Part shown: positions 35,855-45,544 of the stretch, piece after piece
How positions within the stretch are numbered: position 1 is the stretch's first letter
How the letters are laid out: each line of letters opens with the position of its first letter
Origin: Candidatus Enterococcus testudinis
Lineage (GTDB): Bacteria; Bacillota; Bacilli; Lactobacillales; Enterococcaceae
Assembly (NCBI RefSeq): GCF_002140915.1
Contig: NZ_NGKU01000001.1
Span: 2,552,030 to 2,616,029, forward strand
Reading direction: 5' to 3'
DNA: 64,000 nucleotides
The notes under the pieces: generated by a model
Database searches by the model: none
What the model was told of the DNA's origin: nothing
The model's input: only the letters and a program-made list of their open reading frames with translations
Program-made: the position numbers and the translations under genes

Positions 35855-36724
35855 ATGATAAAATTAATCGCTTCTGATATGGATGGCACATTACTCAATG
35901 CCAGCATGCAGATTTCAGAAGAAAATATCCAAGCTATCAAATATGCGCAATCAAAAGGAATCGAGTTCATGGTGGCCACTGGGCGTAACCGCAAAGAAGC
36001 TTTGCCGCCATTAGAAGAAGCGGGTCTGGATTGTGCCATGATCACCTTGAATGGCGCACAAGTCTTTGATGCCAGCGGGCAATCGTTGTTCACTGTACCT
36101 ATTGACCGTGAGAAAACCCGTTCGATCATGGATCTATTGAAAGAACATCAAATCTATTTTGAAATCTCCACGAGCAATGGCATCTATTCAGAAAGTCAAA
36201 CCCGCCGGATCGAAAACTTCGCGATCCATACTGCGGAAGCAATGCCCCATTTGACGCATAAAATGGCGATTGCCATGACTGCTGCTCGCTTAGAATTTTT
36301 GCCGATCAATTATGTAGGTGATTTTTCCGAATTGTTTTTGCTAGAAGAGCTGGAATTCTTAAAAATCATTTGTTTTCATCCAGATGGTGCCAGCGTATTG
36401 GCGCCGATCACGCAAGTGATTGACGGCTATGGCGATTTGGTGGTCACTTCTTCTGGTCAAAACAATATCGAGATCAATCATCGCAATGCCCAAAAAGGTA
36501 TCGCCGTGGCCCATGTTGCCAAAGAACGCGGGATCGATCTATCTGATGTTTTAACAATCGGTGATAACTTAAATGATTTGAGCATGCTGCAAGCAGCTGG
36601 TGTCAGTTTTGCTATGGGCAACGGTGAACTGGAAGTCAAAGAAGCTGCCAAATATTTGACCAATACCAATATCGAATCTGGTGTAGGAAAAGCAATCATG
36701 CGGGCAATAGCGGAAAACTTGTAA
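35855..36724 (+). CDS. Cof-type HAD phosphatase (YidA-like)
   Basis: A 289-residue HAD hydrolase with motif I DMDGTLLNA (residues 7-15), a C2 cap, motif III lysine, and motif IV GDNLNDLSML. Such enzymes dephosphorylate sugar phosphates or FMN-like metabolites; the substrate is unknown. AAAGGA precedes the ATG. The next gene follows by 39 bp. Confidence 0.9.
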   Translation: MIKLIASDMDGTLLNASMQISEENIQAIKYAQSKGIEFMVATGRNRKEALPPLEEAGLDCAMITLNGAQVFDASGQSLFTVPIDREKTRSIMDLLKEHQIYFEISTSNGIYSESQTRRIENFAIHTAEAMPHLTHKMAIAMTAARLEFLPINYVGDFSELFLLEELEFLKIICFHPDGASVLAPITQVIDGYGDLVVTSSGQNNIEINHRNAQKGIAVAHVAKERGIDLSDVLTIGDNLNDLSMLQAAGVSFAMGNGELEVKEAAKYLTNTNIESGVGKAIMRAIAENL

Positions 36725-36763
36725 GTATACACTGCTTTTTGGGGATACAAAGGAGGCGGAGGT

Positions 36764-37285
36764 ATGTCCGAATTTTTCATTCAAGACAAACAACTGAGTA
36801 AAATCACGCGAACGATCGTCAAAGACGAAAAGGGCAAATCGCTGTTTTTGATGGTTGGCCGCTGGGGAACCAAAGGGGATGCCTTATCCCTCTATTGTTT
36901 GAATGGTGAACTTTTGGCCAGTATCAAGCAAATCAGTTTCACATTTGGGACCCGCTTTGAAATCTACAAAGACTTTGAGAAAGTCGGCACGCTGCAGAAA
37001 ATTTTTAATTGGCCGGGAGATTTTTATTACATCCAGCAACTGCACTGGGCTGTCCATGGCGATATCTATCATCATCGCTATGGTATCCACCATTTTAACA
37101 AAAAAATCATGGAGATGGACAAAGCAACACTGCTGACCGGCGATTATTATGTCCTGAACGTCACAGATGATCAAGATGCGCCCGTTTGCATCTGCATTGC
37201 CGCAGTGATGGATTATTGGCTGTACAATCGGCAAAAAAAGAGCGATCATCCTTTAGAATTACGACTGCACAACGAAACCAGCTGA
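36764..37285 (+). CDS. LURP-one-related (Tubby-like) protein
   Basis: A 173-residue protein of the LURP-one-related/YxjI family, seen from the N-terminal MSEFFIQDKQLS...TRTIVKDEKGKSLFLMVGRWG and the FTFGTRFEIYKD segment. The fold is a beta-barrel with a central helix. No function is known. It follows the HAD gene, GGAGGCGG upstream. Confidence 0.7.
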   Translation: MSEFFIQDKQLSKITRTIVKDEKGKSLFLMVGRWGTKGDALSLYCLNGELLASIKQISFTFGTRFEIYKDFEKVGTLQKIFNWPGDFYYIQQLHWAVHGDIYHHRYGIHHFNKKIMEMDKATLLTGDYYVLNVTDDQDAPVCICIAAVMDYWLYNRQKKSDHPLELRLHNETS

Positions 37286-37305
37286 TTGCTCAGCTGGTTT
37301 TCTTT
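37277..37305. terminator. Shared terminator of two converging genes
   Basis: AACCAGCTGA TTGC... TCAGCTGGTT followed by TTCTTTT; overlaps the ends of both genes. Confidence 0.75.
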
Positions 37306-37856
37306 TGCATATGATCATAGAGATGTCCGCTGATTTCCCGTTGGGCAACGACTGCAAACCCATGTTTTTCATATAAGCGTTTGGCATTGGGATTGGCGCG
37401 GTCGACGCTTAATCCAATCACATCATATCCATCTCGGTGCGCGATTTTTGGCAAAGCTTCCAATAATGCGGAGCCCACACCATGTCCCCGGAAGTCTTCT
37501 GCAACACAAATCGTGTCTAGGTACCATTCGTTGGGCATGGTTTCTTCATCAACAAATAATTTCATTTCCTTGCTTAACCCGTATTGCTCTAGTACACGAT
37601 CTAACGGTTGATCGATCGTTGCTTCTTCTTTATCCGGATAGCCAAAAGCAACACCAGCTATTGCACCATCGATTTCATTGACCAACGCTCTCGTATAGCC
37701 ATAACGGTAACTAGGCTCCAGCATCGCATCTGCCAAAATCTCAAGCGTTTTGGCTTCACCAATTTCTTTGACAAACGGCAATTCCATATCTTTTAAAATC
37801 ACTAAGACTAAATCAGCCATTGCGAATCGATCTTCTTTTTTTGCAAATCTTATCAC
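37290..37856 (-). CDS. GNAT-family N-acetyltransferase
   Basis: A 188-residue acetyltransferase with ICVAEDFRGHGVGSALLEAL (acetyl-CoA loop) and VDRANPNAKRLYEKHGFAVV. The central part carries an acidic insertion seen in RimI-like proteins of lactobacilli. The GTG at 37856 has GAGGAGGG upstream. Substrate unknown. Confidence 0.84.
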   Translation of the reverse strand: MIRFAKKEDRFAMADLVLVILKDMELPFVKEIGEAKTLEILADAMLEPSYRYGYTRALVNEIDGAIAGVAFGYPDKEEATIDQPLDRVLEQYGLSKEMKLFVDEETMPNEWYLDTICVAEDFRGHGVGSALLEALPKIAHRDGYDVIGLSVDRANPNAKRLYEKHGFAVVAQREISGHLYDHMQKKTS

Positions 37857-37954
37857 GTTTATCCCTCCTCGTTCTTCTTTTAGCATAACAATTTTTCACA
37901 TAAAAACCAAGCATGTTTTATCTATGCTGCTCCCACAAATTGATCTGAGACGCT

Positions 37955-38332
37955 TTATTCATGCAACTCCAATGGCAAACCATCCGGATCTTGAAAAAAA
38001 GTCATTTTTTTATTTGTAAAGGTATCATAGCGAATCGGCTCACACGTAATGCCCTTCTCCGCCAAAGTGGCTACTACTTCTTCAATATGGGTCACATGAA
38101 ACGCCAAGTGACGCAATCCAGCCGCTTCTGGAAAACTTGGTCTGGCCGGCGCATGTTCATTGATAAATAATTCAATCTCTCCATCACCAAAACGAAAATC
38201 GATCTTGATATCCCCTTTATCTGGGCGATGATGTTCCCGAATCACCTCAAATCCTAGTTTCTCCACATAAAATGTTTTTGTTTGTTGATAATCGCTTGCA
38301 ATGATGGCGATATGATGCATTTGTTCAAACAT
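37955..38332 (-). CDS. VOC (glyoxalase/bleomycin-resistance-like) protein
   Basis: A 125-residue single-chain VOC protein with MHHIAIIASDYQQTKTFYVEKLGFEV, FRFGDGEIELFI, GLRHLAFHV and FFQDPDGLPLELHE. Metal-ligand His, Glu, His and Glu positions are present. It resembles YaeR/GloA2-type proteins. Substrate unknown. Confidence 0.86.
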   Translation of the reverse strand: MFEQMHHIAIIASDYQQTKTFYVEKLGFEVIREHHRPDKGDIKIDFRFGDGEIELFINEHAPARPSFPEAAGLRHLAFHVTHIEEVVATLAEKGITCEPIRYDTFTNKKMTFFQDPDGLPLELHE

Positions 38333-38461
38333 CGGCTCACTCCTCTCGTTTCTCTATCAGTGTATCGCCTATACGCCTGTTTGACTAGAAAAAGCTTCAC
38401 CAGATTTTTAGATTTTTACCAATGGGTTTCTGGTATACTGAATAAGGGAAGGTGATAAAAT

Positions 38462-38905
38462 ATGAATCTACTCTATATATCTATATCAGGAAATACACGG
38501 GCGTTTGTCAATCGGTTGCACGCTTACGCTGCTGACCAACCAGCCAAGCATACATGGTCTGTCAAGGAAATTCATGACAACAGTATCTTTGAAGCAGAAA
38601 CAGAACCATTTGTGGCTTTTGTGCCGACTTATTTAGAAGGCGGCAACGGCGTCGACAATGGTGACCAAGAGATTTTGACCGAAACCTTGCGAGAATATAT
38701 TGATTTTGGCGACAATGCGACCCATTGTTTAGGGGTCATTGGCAGTGGCAACAAAAACTTCAACTATCAATACTGTCTGACAGCCAAACAATATGCTGCT
38801 CAATTTGATGTACCGTTTCTGGCTGACTTTGAATTGCGTGGCACCAATCAAGACATAGAAACCATCTATTCGATTTTGAAAGAAGTCGACACATCCGCAA
38901 AGTAA
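38462..38905 (+). CDS. nrdI: NrdI-like flavodoxin
   Basis: A 147-residue flavodoxin of the NrdI family: FMN phosphate loop YISISGNTRAFV, FVPTYLEGG, and GSGNKNFNYQYC. NrdI supplies oxidant to the Mn cofactor of class Ib ribonucleotide reductase. No nrdE/nrdF/nrdH is beside it, so it is an orphan copy, as in several enterococci and streptococci. GGAAGGTG upstream. The next gene follows by 45 bp. Confidence 0.85.
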   Translation: MNLLYISISGNTRAFVNRLHAYAADQPAKHTWSVKEIHDNSIFEAETEPFVAFVPTYLEGGNGVDNGDQEILTETLREYIDFGDNATHCLGVIGSGNKNFNYQYCLTAKQYAAQFDVPFLADFELRGTNQDIETIYSILKEVDTSAK

Positions 38906-38950
38906 GCTTGATTCTATATATGTAGTTTAACGAAAGATTGGAGAAAGCTC

Positions 38951-40597
38951 ATGACACCACAACTCACCGTGATTGCCCTTATTGTCATCGTAATAGCAGT
39001 GATCATCGCATTAGATATATGGAATCGGATCAAACTTCGGCGCTATGTCCAGCGCGCTTGGGGAAAATTGCCGCGTCAACCGCGTTTTGATAAAGAAGAT
39101 AGCCTAAAAAAAGCCTGGTTGATCGAAAAAAATTTTCATCATTACGACAGTGAGATTGACGACATCACTTGGTATGATCTCGATGGCTTTGCCTTGTTTG
39201 AAGCAGTGAATCTGACCTACTCGAGTGTTGGCTCAGAAGCATTGTATCAGCAATTACGCAATTACCAATTTGAAAAAGATACCCAATTGACCTCTTTGAT
39301 CGATTTTTTTGATCAAAACAGTGCTGCCAGAGAACAGTCACAATATACCTTTGCTCGTTTAGGCAAACAAGATCACAATTTTTCCAAGTCTTATTTGGCT
39401 GCAGATGCTTCTCCTTCGATTGGCTCTCTGCCATTATTTATCTGTCTAGGCTTGTTGCCGATTATCGGCTTGCTGTTATTTCTGATTGATATTCCTCAAG
39501 GATTGATTTTGACGTTGATCAGTATTTTGTTCAACACGATCTACTATTCGATCAAGAAAGCCCGTTTAGAAACGGAACTGAATAGTATGCGCTATTTGGT
39601 ACAGACGATCGCTAGCGGGAATCAAATCGCTAAAATCAACACACCCTTGCAGCAAGAAATCAAAGACGCGTTGAAACCCTTAAAAAACATCCCGCGGTTT
39701 GCCATTTCCTTTCGATCGAAAAACGGCAGCGACGGCGATATGCTGTTCGAATATATCAATATTTTCTTTATGCTGCCTTTTATCTCCTATCAGTACGTCA
39801 ATCACACCCTTGCCAAGCATCGTGATGCTGCTGTTCAGTTGTGGAACTTGTTAGGCAAATTAGAAGTCGCTGCAGCTATCCTGAATTTCCGGACCTATAT
39901 GCCGATCACTTGCACGCCAGCGTTCAAGGAAGGACCTGTCACATCCAGTGGTTCCTATCACCCGTTGCTGAAAGAAGCTGTCATGAATGATGTTGCGTGG
40001 GGACACAATACGCTAGTGACTGGTGCAAATGCTTCCGGTAAATCCACTTATGTCAAAAGCATCGCCATCAACTGTTGGCTATCGCAAACCATTCAAACAG
40101 CAGTCGCTGAAACATTCACCTTGGCACCTGCACATGTGATCACCTCAATGGCTGTCGAAGATGATCTCTTTAAAGGTGATAGTTATTTTGTAGCTGAGAT
40201 CAAATCGATCAAGCGCTTGTTGGACCAGGTAGCTACCAAGGAACGCTGTTATTGTTTTGTGGACGAGATTCTTAAAGGAACCAATACGGTGGAGCGGATC
40301 GCTGCATCTTCAAGTATCATCCACTGGCTCAGCCGCTATCCAAGTCTTGCATTTGTTGCGACCCACGATATCGAACTAACCGAGATACTGAAACAGGATT
40401 GCCGCAATATCCATTTCTCTGAACAAGTTACACCTGATGACGGGATTTCCTTCGATTACAAAGTGAAATCCGGCCCTGCCAAAAGCCGTAATGCGATCGC
40501 CCTACTTGGTGTACTAGGCTATCCAAAAGACATCGTTGATGATGCCAAGGAAGCAGCAGCCATCTTTGATGAAACCCGAACATGGTCTGATATGTAA
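38951..40597 (+). CDS. MutS-like ATPase with N-terminal membrane segments
   Basis: A 548-residue protein. The N-terminus has a membrane helix (residues 6-24) and there is a hydrophobic pair near residues 160-195 (LFICLGLLPIIGLLLFLI). The C-terminal MutS ATPase domain has TGANASGKSTYVKSIA, the ST motif AVEDDLFKGDSYFVAEI, Walker B CFVDEILKGTN and FVATHDIELTE. Mismatch-recognition domain I is absent. Such membrane MutS-family proteins have no proven role; general mismatch repair is unlikely. Confidence 0.85.
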   Translation: MTPQLTVIALIVIVIAVIIALDIWNRIKLRRYVQRAWGKLPRQPRFDKEDSLKKAWLIEKNFHHYDSEIDDITWYDLDGFALFEAVNLTYSSVGSEALYQQLRNYQFEKDTQLTSLIDFFDQNSAAREQSQYTFARLGKQDHNFSKSYLAADASPSIGSLPLFICLGLLPIIGLLLFLIDIPQGLILTLISILFNTIYYSIKKARLETELNSMRYLVQTIASGNQIAKINTPLQQEIKDALKPLKNIPRFAISFRSKNGSDGDMLFEYINIFFMLPFISYQYVNHTLAKHRDAAVQLWNLLGKLEVAAAILNFRTYMPITCTPAFKEGPVTSSGSYHPLLKEAVMNDVAWGHNTLVTGANASGKSTYVKSIAINCWLSQTIQTAVAETFTLAPAHVITSMAVEDDLFKGDSYFVAEIKSIKRLLDQVATKERCYCFVDEILKGTNTVERIAASSSIIHWLSRYPSLAFVATHDIELTEILKQDCRNIHFSEQVTPDDGISFDYKVKSGPAKSRNAIALLGVLGYPKDIVDDAKEAAAIFDETRTWSDM

Positions 40598-40602
40598 TCA
40601 AA

Positions 40603-40645
40603 AAGAATCACTTCAGCTGGCCTCCAGCGAAGTGATTCTTTTTTT
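40603..40645. terminator. Terminator between MutS-like and LTA-synthase-like genes
   Basis: AGAATCACTTCAGCTGG / TCCAGCGAAGTGATTCTTTTTTT, a long stem usable by both converging genes. Confidence 0.85.
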
Positions 40646-42467
40646 ACTCTCCGAACAAATCGGTATCTAGGCTATACTGATTACCTTGCAAAATATCATA
40701 TTGAATCATTTGATAGGCATCATAGATTTCCTGCGTTTCCTTATTCAAGGACAATTGCGTTTGCCATTGTCCGCCGATATAATATTGCCCTGTTTCAAAA
40801 GCCGGCAGTTCCTCTTGCAAGGCCAACAACATCTCATAAAAACCATTTGTCGGTTGCTGACTCTCCTCTATAAGGGTCGGCGCAAAGTAAAATGGACTCG
40901 TCACTTCAACGTCTTGCTGTTGGAAATCTCCATCAGAATCAACCATCAAAAATTGTGTTTCATGGAGTGTGGCTGTATCGTTTTGGTCTTTGATCGTATC
41001 TGAATAGATTCCCGGCAAATGATCTCCCCAGAAAACCACCAATGTACGCCGGTCCAATGTGGACAATTCAGAGATAAATGCTTTCAATGCGGTACTACTA
41101 TACGATACATCTTGCAAATAGTTTTCCAGTGAATCCATATTTCCATCGCCCGTTGCTTGATAATCCAGCGTATCATATTTACCAACATACGGCATGTGGG
41201 TCTGCATGGTCACCAAATGAACGAATTGTGGTTGTGTATCATCCGAAAGAACAGACATCACTTCTTGATAAGCTGATGCATCCGATATATAGGGATTGTC
41301 TTCGATTTTGTCTGTATACGTCATGGTATCTTGATCCAAAAATTCGTCAAAACCCATGACATCATAGACATCTTTACGCTTGTACATCGACGTATCGTAC
41401 GGATGAATGGCTGTAGCTTGGTAGCCGTCCTGGCTTAAAAAAGAAACCAAAGAAGGCAGTTGCGTCAGTTTCGGTACCAACATCGTATAAGGTGTGGTCA
41501 TTTGCGGATTCATCAAGCCCATCGAAAAACTAGTCAATGCTTCAAACTCGATATTGGCTGTCCCACCACCGTAGTTTTGCGAAAGCATTTTGCCGCTAAT
41601 GGTTTGATCCGCTACCTGATAATAATCCTTTAAAGGGTCCCCGGTGATCGTGATACCATTCAAATGACTCGGATCAGAAAAACTTTCACTCATGACATAA
41701 ACGATATTCGGCGCTTCACTTTCTCGCGTTTGATTCTTTTCTTGCGCCAACTCACTATATTTTTTAGCAATGGCTTCAATGGCTTCTTCGCTGTACCCTT
41801 CTGGTTTGTCCATTGCATCGACCCGCAAATTAAACAAAAAGCCCCCAATAAAGCCCGTGTTGTAATAATTCATCTTTTGCGAGTAAGGAATCCAAAGAGC
41901 CGTCCGATTGTAGGCTTTACGCAGTAAATTTGTGCTGTCATTGAAATGCGAGACATAGACTAAGCCCAATGAACAAAGGAGCACTACTACCCCGCGGGAG
42001 AGCTGTTGGCCTCTCTTCAATTTACGGCTGCGATAGATACTCCAGCCAATAGCTCCAATCGCTGCGATGACCAAAACCATCGCCAACAAGAAAGGCCCAT
42101 TACCAATCATCGTTCGCAGCAAGGTGAATTGCGTCACCATTTTGAGATCATCTGGATAAATCGGTTCTTGCCGATAGACCATTTTCGTATAATTGGCATA
42201 TCCCAAAATACCAATCACCACACTATAAAAAACAGCACCGATCCGCAAGGACCCTGCTATGCTGGCAAAGAGTCCATATACCAGCGCAAGCACCAAACAC
42301 GCTAAGAAAAACTTCTCAGTATGCCAAGAAAAGGCAAACTTGAGGGCTAGACTGACAGATAGATTGTTTTGGCACCATTGTAAAAACAGATTGCTGAAAA
42401 TGATCAAGCCAATCACGGCAACCACTTTTAAGGCGATCTTCCCATAAAGCGGGTATTTTTGTTTCAT
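40644..42467 (-). CDS. LTA synthase family sulfatase-fold transferase
   Basis: A 607-residue membrane protein with about five N-terminal helices and a large extracellular sulfatase-fold domain from about residue 250 (NIVYVMSESFSDPSHL). The nucleophile Thr is in GGGTANIEFEALTSF; further metal residues are in VFWGDHLPG. Family members transfer glycerol phosphate from phosphatidylglycerol onto lipoteichoic acid or other acceptors. It is closer to the MdoB-like or LtaS-like paralogues; whether it is the main LTA synthase is open. Confidence 0.87.
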   Translation of the reverse strand: MKQKYPLYGKIALKVVAVIGLIIFSNLFLQWCQNNLSVSLALKFAFSWHTEKFFLACLVLALVYGLFASIAGSLRIGAVFYSVVIGILGYANYTKMVYRQEPIYPDDLKMVTQFTLLRTMIGNGPFLLAMVLVIAAIGAIGWSIYRSRKLKRGQQLSRGVVVLLCSLGLVYVSHFNDSTNLLRKAYNRTALWIPYSQKMNYYNTGFIGGFLFNLRVDAMDKPEGYSEEAIEAIAKKYSELAQEKNQTRESEAPNIVYVMSESFSDPSHLNGITITGDPLKDYYQVADQTISGKMLSQNYGGGTANIEFEALTSFSMGLMNPQMTTPYTMLVPKLTQLPSLVSFLSQDGYQATAIHPYDTSMYKRKDVYDVMGFDEFLDQDTMTYTDKIEDNPYISDASAYQEVMSVLSDDTQPQFVHLVTMQTHMPYVGKYDTLDYQATGDGNMDSLENYLQDVSYSSTALKAFISELSTLDRRTLVVFWGDHLPGIYSDTIKDQNDTATLHETQFLMVDSDGDFQQQDVEVTSPFYFAPTLIEESQQPTNGFYEMLLALQEELPAFETGQYYIGGQWQTQLSLNKETQEIYDAYQMIQYDILQGNQYSLDTDLFGE

Positions 42468-42697
42468 TTAGAATGTTCCTCCTTGTACCCTGACCATTTT
42501 TAGTCCCCTACGTATTTTATGCTTTCCCCGATATAATGTAAAGGCGTTGCCTGGCGCTTGGCATCATGATTACATCCAGCACATGCCAAAAATCCCCAAC
42601 GTGTAACAATGAGCGGTCGGTGCAAGCATGCATCTAGCCTGTTGAAAATACTCATTGTTCACCTTGAGGATCGTTTATCCTTATTTAGTACGACTTG

Positions 42698-43522
42698 TTA
42701 TTTCCAGAAGTCATCAAAAATCGTGACTGGCAAATGCCGTTTGTGATGGGTCTTGTTCCACCAGTTTTCAATCGTTTGCTGCGCTTGTGCGTCAACTGTC
42801 TTGCCTTCCAAATAATCATCGATGTCACTATACGTAACACCCAATGCGGCTTCATCCGCCACCAATGGTTTGCCATCTTCTAAATCAGCCGTAGGTACCT
42901 TGGTATACAATGCTTCTGGCGCACCTAGATAGACCAATAACTGACGTCCTTGGCGTTTGTTCAAACGGAACAGTGGCAAAATATCCGCACCACCATCACC
43001 ATACTTTGTAAAGAAACCAGTAATATTTTCTGCCGCATGATCGGTTCCGATCACTGCGCCAGCTTTTTCGCCGGCGATCGCATATTGTGTGATCATCCGT
43101 TGGCGGGCTTTGATATTGCCTTTGTTGAAGTCAGAGATCGCTAACCCTGCCTCTTCCACTGCGGCAACTTCCGCATCAACAGGCCCTTTGATATTGACCC
43201 GCAATGAGATATCAGGTTTGATAAAATCAAGCGCACGCTTTGCATCTTCTTCATCAGCTTGTTCACCATAAGGTAAACGTACTGCGATAAATTGATAATT
43301 GGGGTTATTGGTTTCACTGCGCATTTCTTCCATCGTCAACTGTGCGATCCGACCCGCCAAAGACGAATCTTGACCACCACTGATGCCTAAAACAAATGTA
43401 TGCAAAAACGGATTCTTTTGCAAATACGCTTTGAGGAAATCGATGCTTTTTCGGACTTCTTCCTTTGCATCGATCGTTGGTAAAACCCCTAACTCCTGAA
43501 TAATCTCTTGTTGCAATGTCAT
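42698..43522 (-). CDS. nadE: NH3-dependent NAD+ synthetase
   Basis: A 274-residue enzyme that amidates deamido-NAD. It has the PP-loop [37 protein letters not shown] and the C-terminal KTHHKRHLP. The ATG at 43522 has GGGGGC upstream; the extra 11 codons upstream overlap another start region. It follows pncB by about 65 bp, forming a niacin salvage pair. Confidence 0.95.
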   Translation of the reverse strand: MTLQQEIIQELGVLPTIDAKEEVRKSIDFLKAYLQKNPFLHTFVLGISGGQDSSLAGRIAQLTMEEMRSETNNPNYQFIAVRLPYGEQADEEDAKRALDFIKPDISLRVNIKGPVDAEVAAVEEAGLAISDFNKGNIKARQRMITQYAIAGEKAGAVIGTDHAAENITGFFTKYGDGGADILPLFRLNKRQGRQLLVYLGAPEALYTKVPTADLEDGKPLVADEAALGVTYSDIDDYLEGKTVDAQAQQTIENWWNKTHHKRHLPVTIFDDFWK

Positions 43523-43587
43523 AAAAAATGCCCCCTTGAATTTTAGTCGGTTCACTCTCTCTAGATGGCGCTACATCTATTGTGTGT

Positions 43588-45054
43588 TTATACTATTTGA
43601 CCTTTTGTTTGTTTGCGTACTTTGTCAATCGTCCGCATTTTGTGGTCCCAGCATTCTTGTGAAAGATCGACTGGATATTTCTGCGGATTCAAATCACGTT
43701 TGTATTCATCCCACAAGGAATCTAAACAATTCGTAGCATACGCTTTGATATGTTCCAAGTCTGGTACATCATAGACTTGCTTGCCTTCCACAAAAATATC
43801 TTGCAGCAATGGCCGGGCATCGAAGTCCGTCACTGTTTTGTTGATAAATGTGTGCACTGGGTGGAACATAAACAGTTCTTTTTCCTTTTGCGGTGTTTCT
43901 TCCCACAACGTCACATAATCCCCTTCAGATTTCCCATCTGATTTGCGGGTGATCCGCCACACTTGTTTTTTGCCTGGTGTCGATACTTTTTCGGCATTGC
44001 TGGATAATTTGATCGTGTCGATCATTTCCCCTTGTTCATTCTCTATCGAAACCAATTTATAGACCGCGCCCAATGCTGGTTGATCGTAAGCCGTGATCAG
44101 TTTTGTCCCTACACCCCAGACATCGATTTTGGCTTTTTGCATTTTCAGGCTCAGAATCGTATTTTCATCTAAATCATTTGAGGCATATATTTTGGCTTCG
44201 GTAAAGCCAGCTTCATCCAATTGTTCACGGACTTTCTTTGAAATATAGGCCATATCGCCACTATCGATACGGACACCAAGGAAATTGATTTTGTCGCCCA
44301 TTTCTTTAGCCACGCGAATAGCATTAGGCACGCCCAAAGCCAACGTATCATAGGTATCGACTAAGAAAACACAATCTTTATGGGTCTTCGCATAGGCCAT
44401 AAACGCATCGTAATCATTGCCATACGATTGGACCAATGAATGCGCATGAGTGCCGCTTGCTGGGATACCGAAGATTTTGCCAGCGCGGACATTGCTGGTT
44501 GCATCTGCCCCGCCAATAAAGGCAGCACGAGTGCCCCAAATCGCCGCATCCATTTCTTGGGCACGACGGGAACCAAACTCCAATAATGGATCTGTGCCGA
44601 TCACTGATTTGATCCGCGCAGCTTTGGTAGCAATCAGCGTTTGGAAATTGACCATATTCAATAAAGCTGTTTCCACCAATTGGGCTTGTGCCAACGGTCC
44701 TTCCACCTGAATGATCGGTTCATTATTGAATACCAAGTCACCTTCCAAGGCAGAACGAACCGTACAAGCAAACTTGAATTCTTTTAAATAATCCAAAAAA
44801 GCTTCCGGATACCCACCGATTTCTCGAAGATACGCGATATCCGAGTCCGAAAATGATAGATCATTCAAGTAATCAATCAAACGTTCTAAACCTGCAAAAA
44901 TCGCATAGCCGTTTTCAAATGGCATATCGCGAAAATAGCATTCAAAGACCGCATTCAATTCGGCCCGCCCAAGTGCCCAATACGTCTGCATCATATTGAT
45001 TTGGTATAGATCCGTGTGCAACGTTAAGGTATCATCTTTAAATAATTTCTGCAT
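43588..45054 (-). CDS. pncB: Nicotinate phosphoribosyltransferase
   Basis: A 488-residue enzyme that makes nicotinate mononucleotide. Motifs: LHTDLYQINMMQTYW at the start, EFGSRRAQ, SGTHAHSLVQSYG with the phosphorylated His, and GVRIDSGDMAYIS. Start at 45054 (AAAGGGAGT upstream). It precedes nadE. Confidence 0.95.
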   Translation of the reverse strand: MQKLFKDDTLTLHTDLYQINMMQTYWALGRAELNAVFECYFRDMPFENGYAIFAGLERLIDYLNDLSFSDSDIAYLREIGGYPEAFLDYLKEFKFACTVRSALEGDLVFNNEPIIQVEGPLAQAQLVETALLNMVNFQTLIATKAARIKSVIGTDPLLEFGSRRAQEMDAAIWGTRAAFIGGADATSNVRAGKIFGIPASGTHAHSLVQSYGNDYDAFMAYAKTHKDCVFLVDTYDTLALGVPNAIRVAKEMGDKINFLGVRIDSGDMAYISKKVREQLDEAGFTEAKIYASNDLDENTILSLKMQKAKIDVWGVGTKLITAYDQPALGAVYKLVSIENEQGEMIDTIKLSSNAEKVSTPGKKQVWRITRKSDGKSEGDYVTLWEETPQKEKELFMFHPVHTFINKTVTDFDARPLLQDIFVEGKQVYDVPDLEHIKAYATNCLDSLWDEYKRDLNPQKYPVDLSQECWDHKMRTIDKVRKQTKGQIV

Positions 45055-45132
45055 GTGTCTTACTCCCTTTAACTTACTTCTTCTCATTATAGCAAAAAAA
45101 ACAAAAAACGCAGAAAATCTTGTTTATTCTAA

Positions 45133-45163
45133 AAAGAGAAAGTCCTGTTGGATCTTCCTCTTT
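45133..45163 (-). terminator. Terminator after DUF1827 gene
   Basis: On the minus strand AAAGAGGAAG pairs with CTTTCTCTTT (one G-U), then TTAGAAT. Confidence 0.6.
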
Positions 45164-45180
45164 CTTTGAATGATGTTTAA

Positions 45181-45531
45181 TTATGCCACCGGCAATTGCA
45201 CCAAGATGATATCTTTTCGCGGTTGTGAAAAGACAATTCCTATGGCTTCCATTTCTTTGCGGATCGTCACATTGACTGTAACATGATCTCGATCTGTCTT
45301 TAGTAACCGATGAATCGCTGTATCCACTTCATCACGGCTGATTTTCTTTTTGTTGTTGATCAATACCAAAGAAATCTGATCATACGTATCCACATACAAA
45401 ATTTGGGTACGGTCCAGTGCATAAATTTTGTAAAACTTGATTGCTGTTTTGTCAAAAATAAATGTAGAGATATTCGGATAAAAACTCTCCATATTCAAGT
45501 TGTGGTTTACAGGGGTCTCAATCAGTTTCAT
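45181..45531 (-). CDS. DUF1827 family protein
   Basis: A 116-residue protein typical of Lactobacillales (MKLIETPVNHNL..., ILYVDTYDQISLVLINNKKK). No function is known. The ATG at 45531 has GAGAGG nine bases upstream; the ATG at 45540 touches that site. It lies 14 bp after the HAD gene and is likely co-transcribed. Confidence 0.75.
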   Translation of the reverse strand: MKLIETPVNHNLNMESFYPNISTFIFDKTAIKFYKIYALDRTQILYVDTYDQISLVLINNKKKISRDEVDTAIHRLLKTDRDHVTVNVTIRKEMEAIGIVFSQPRKDIILVQLPVA

Positions 45532-45544
45532 CGCTATCATCCTC

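Noticed and set aside
42605..42659. Inverted repeat AACAATGAG...CTCATTGTT downstream of nadE
   Set aside because: The loop is about 37 bases and no T-run follows, so I do not call a terminator.
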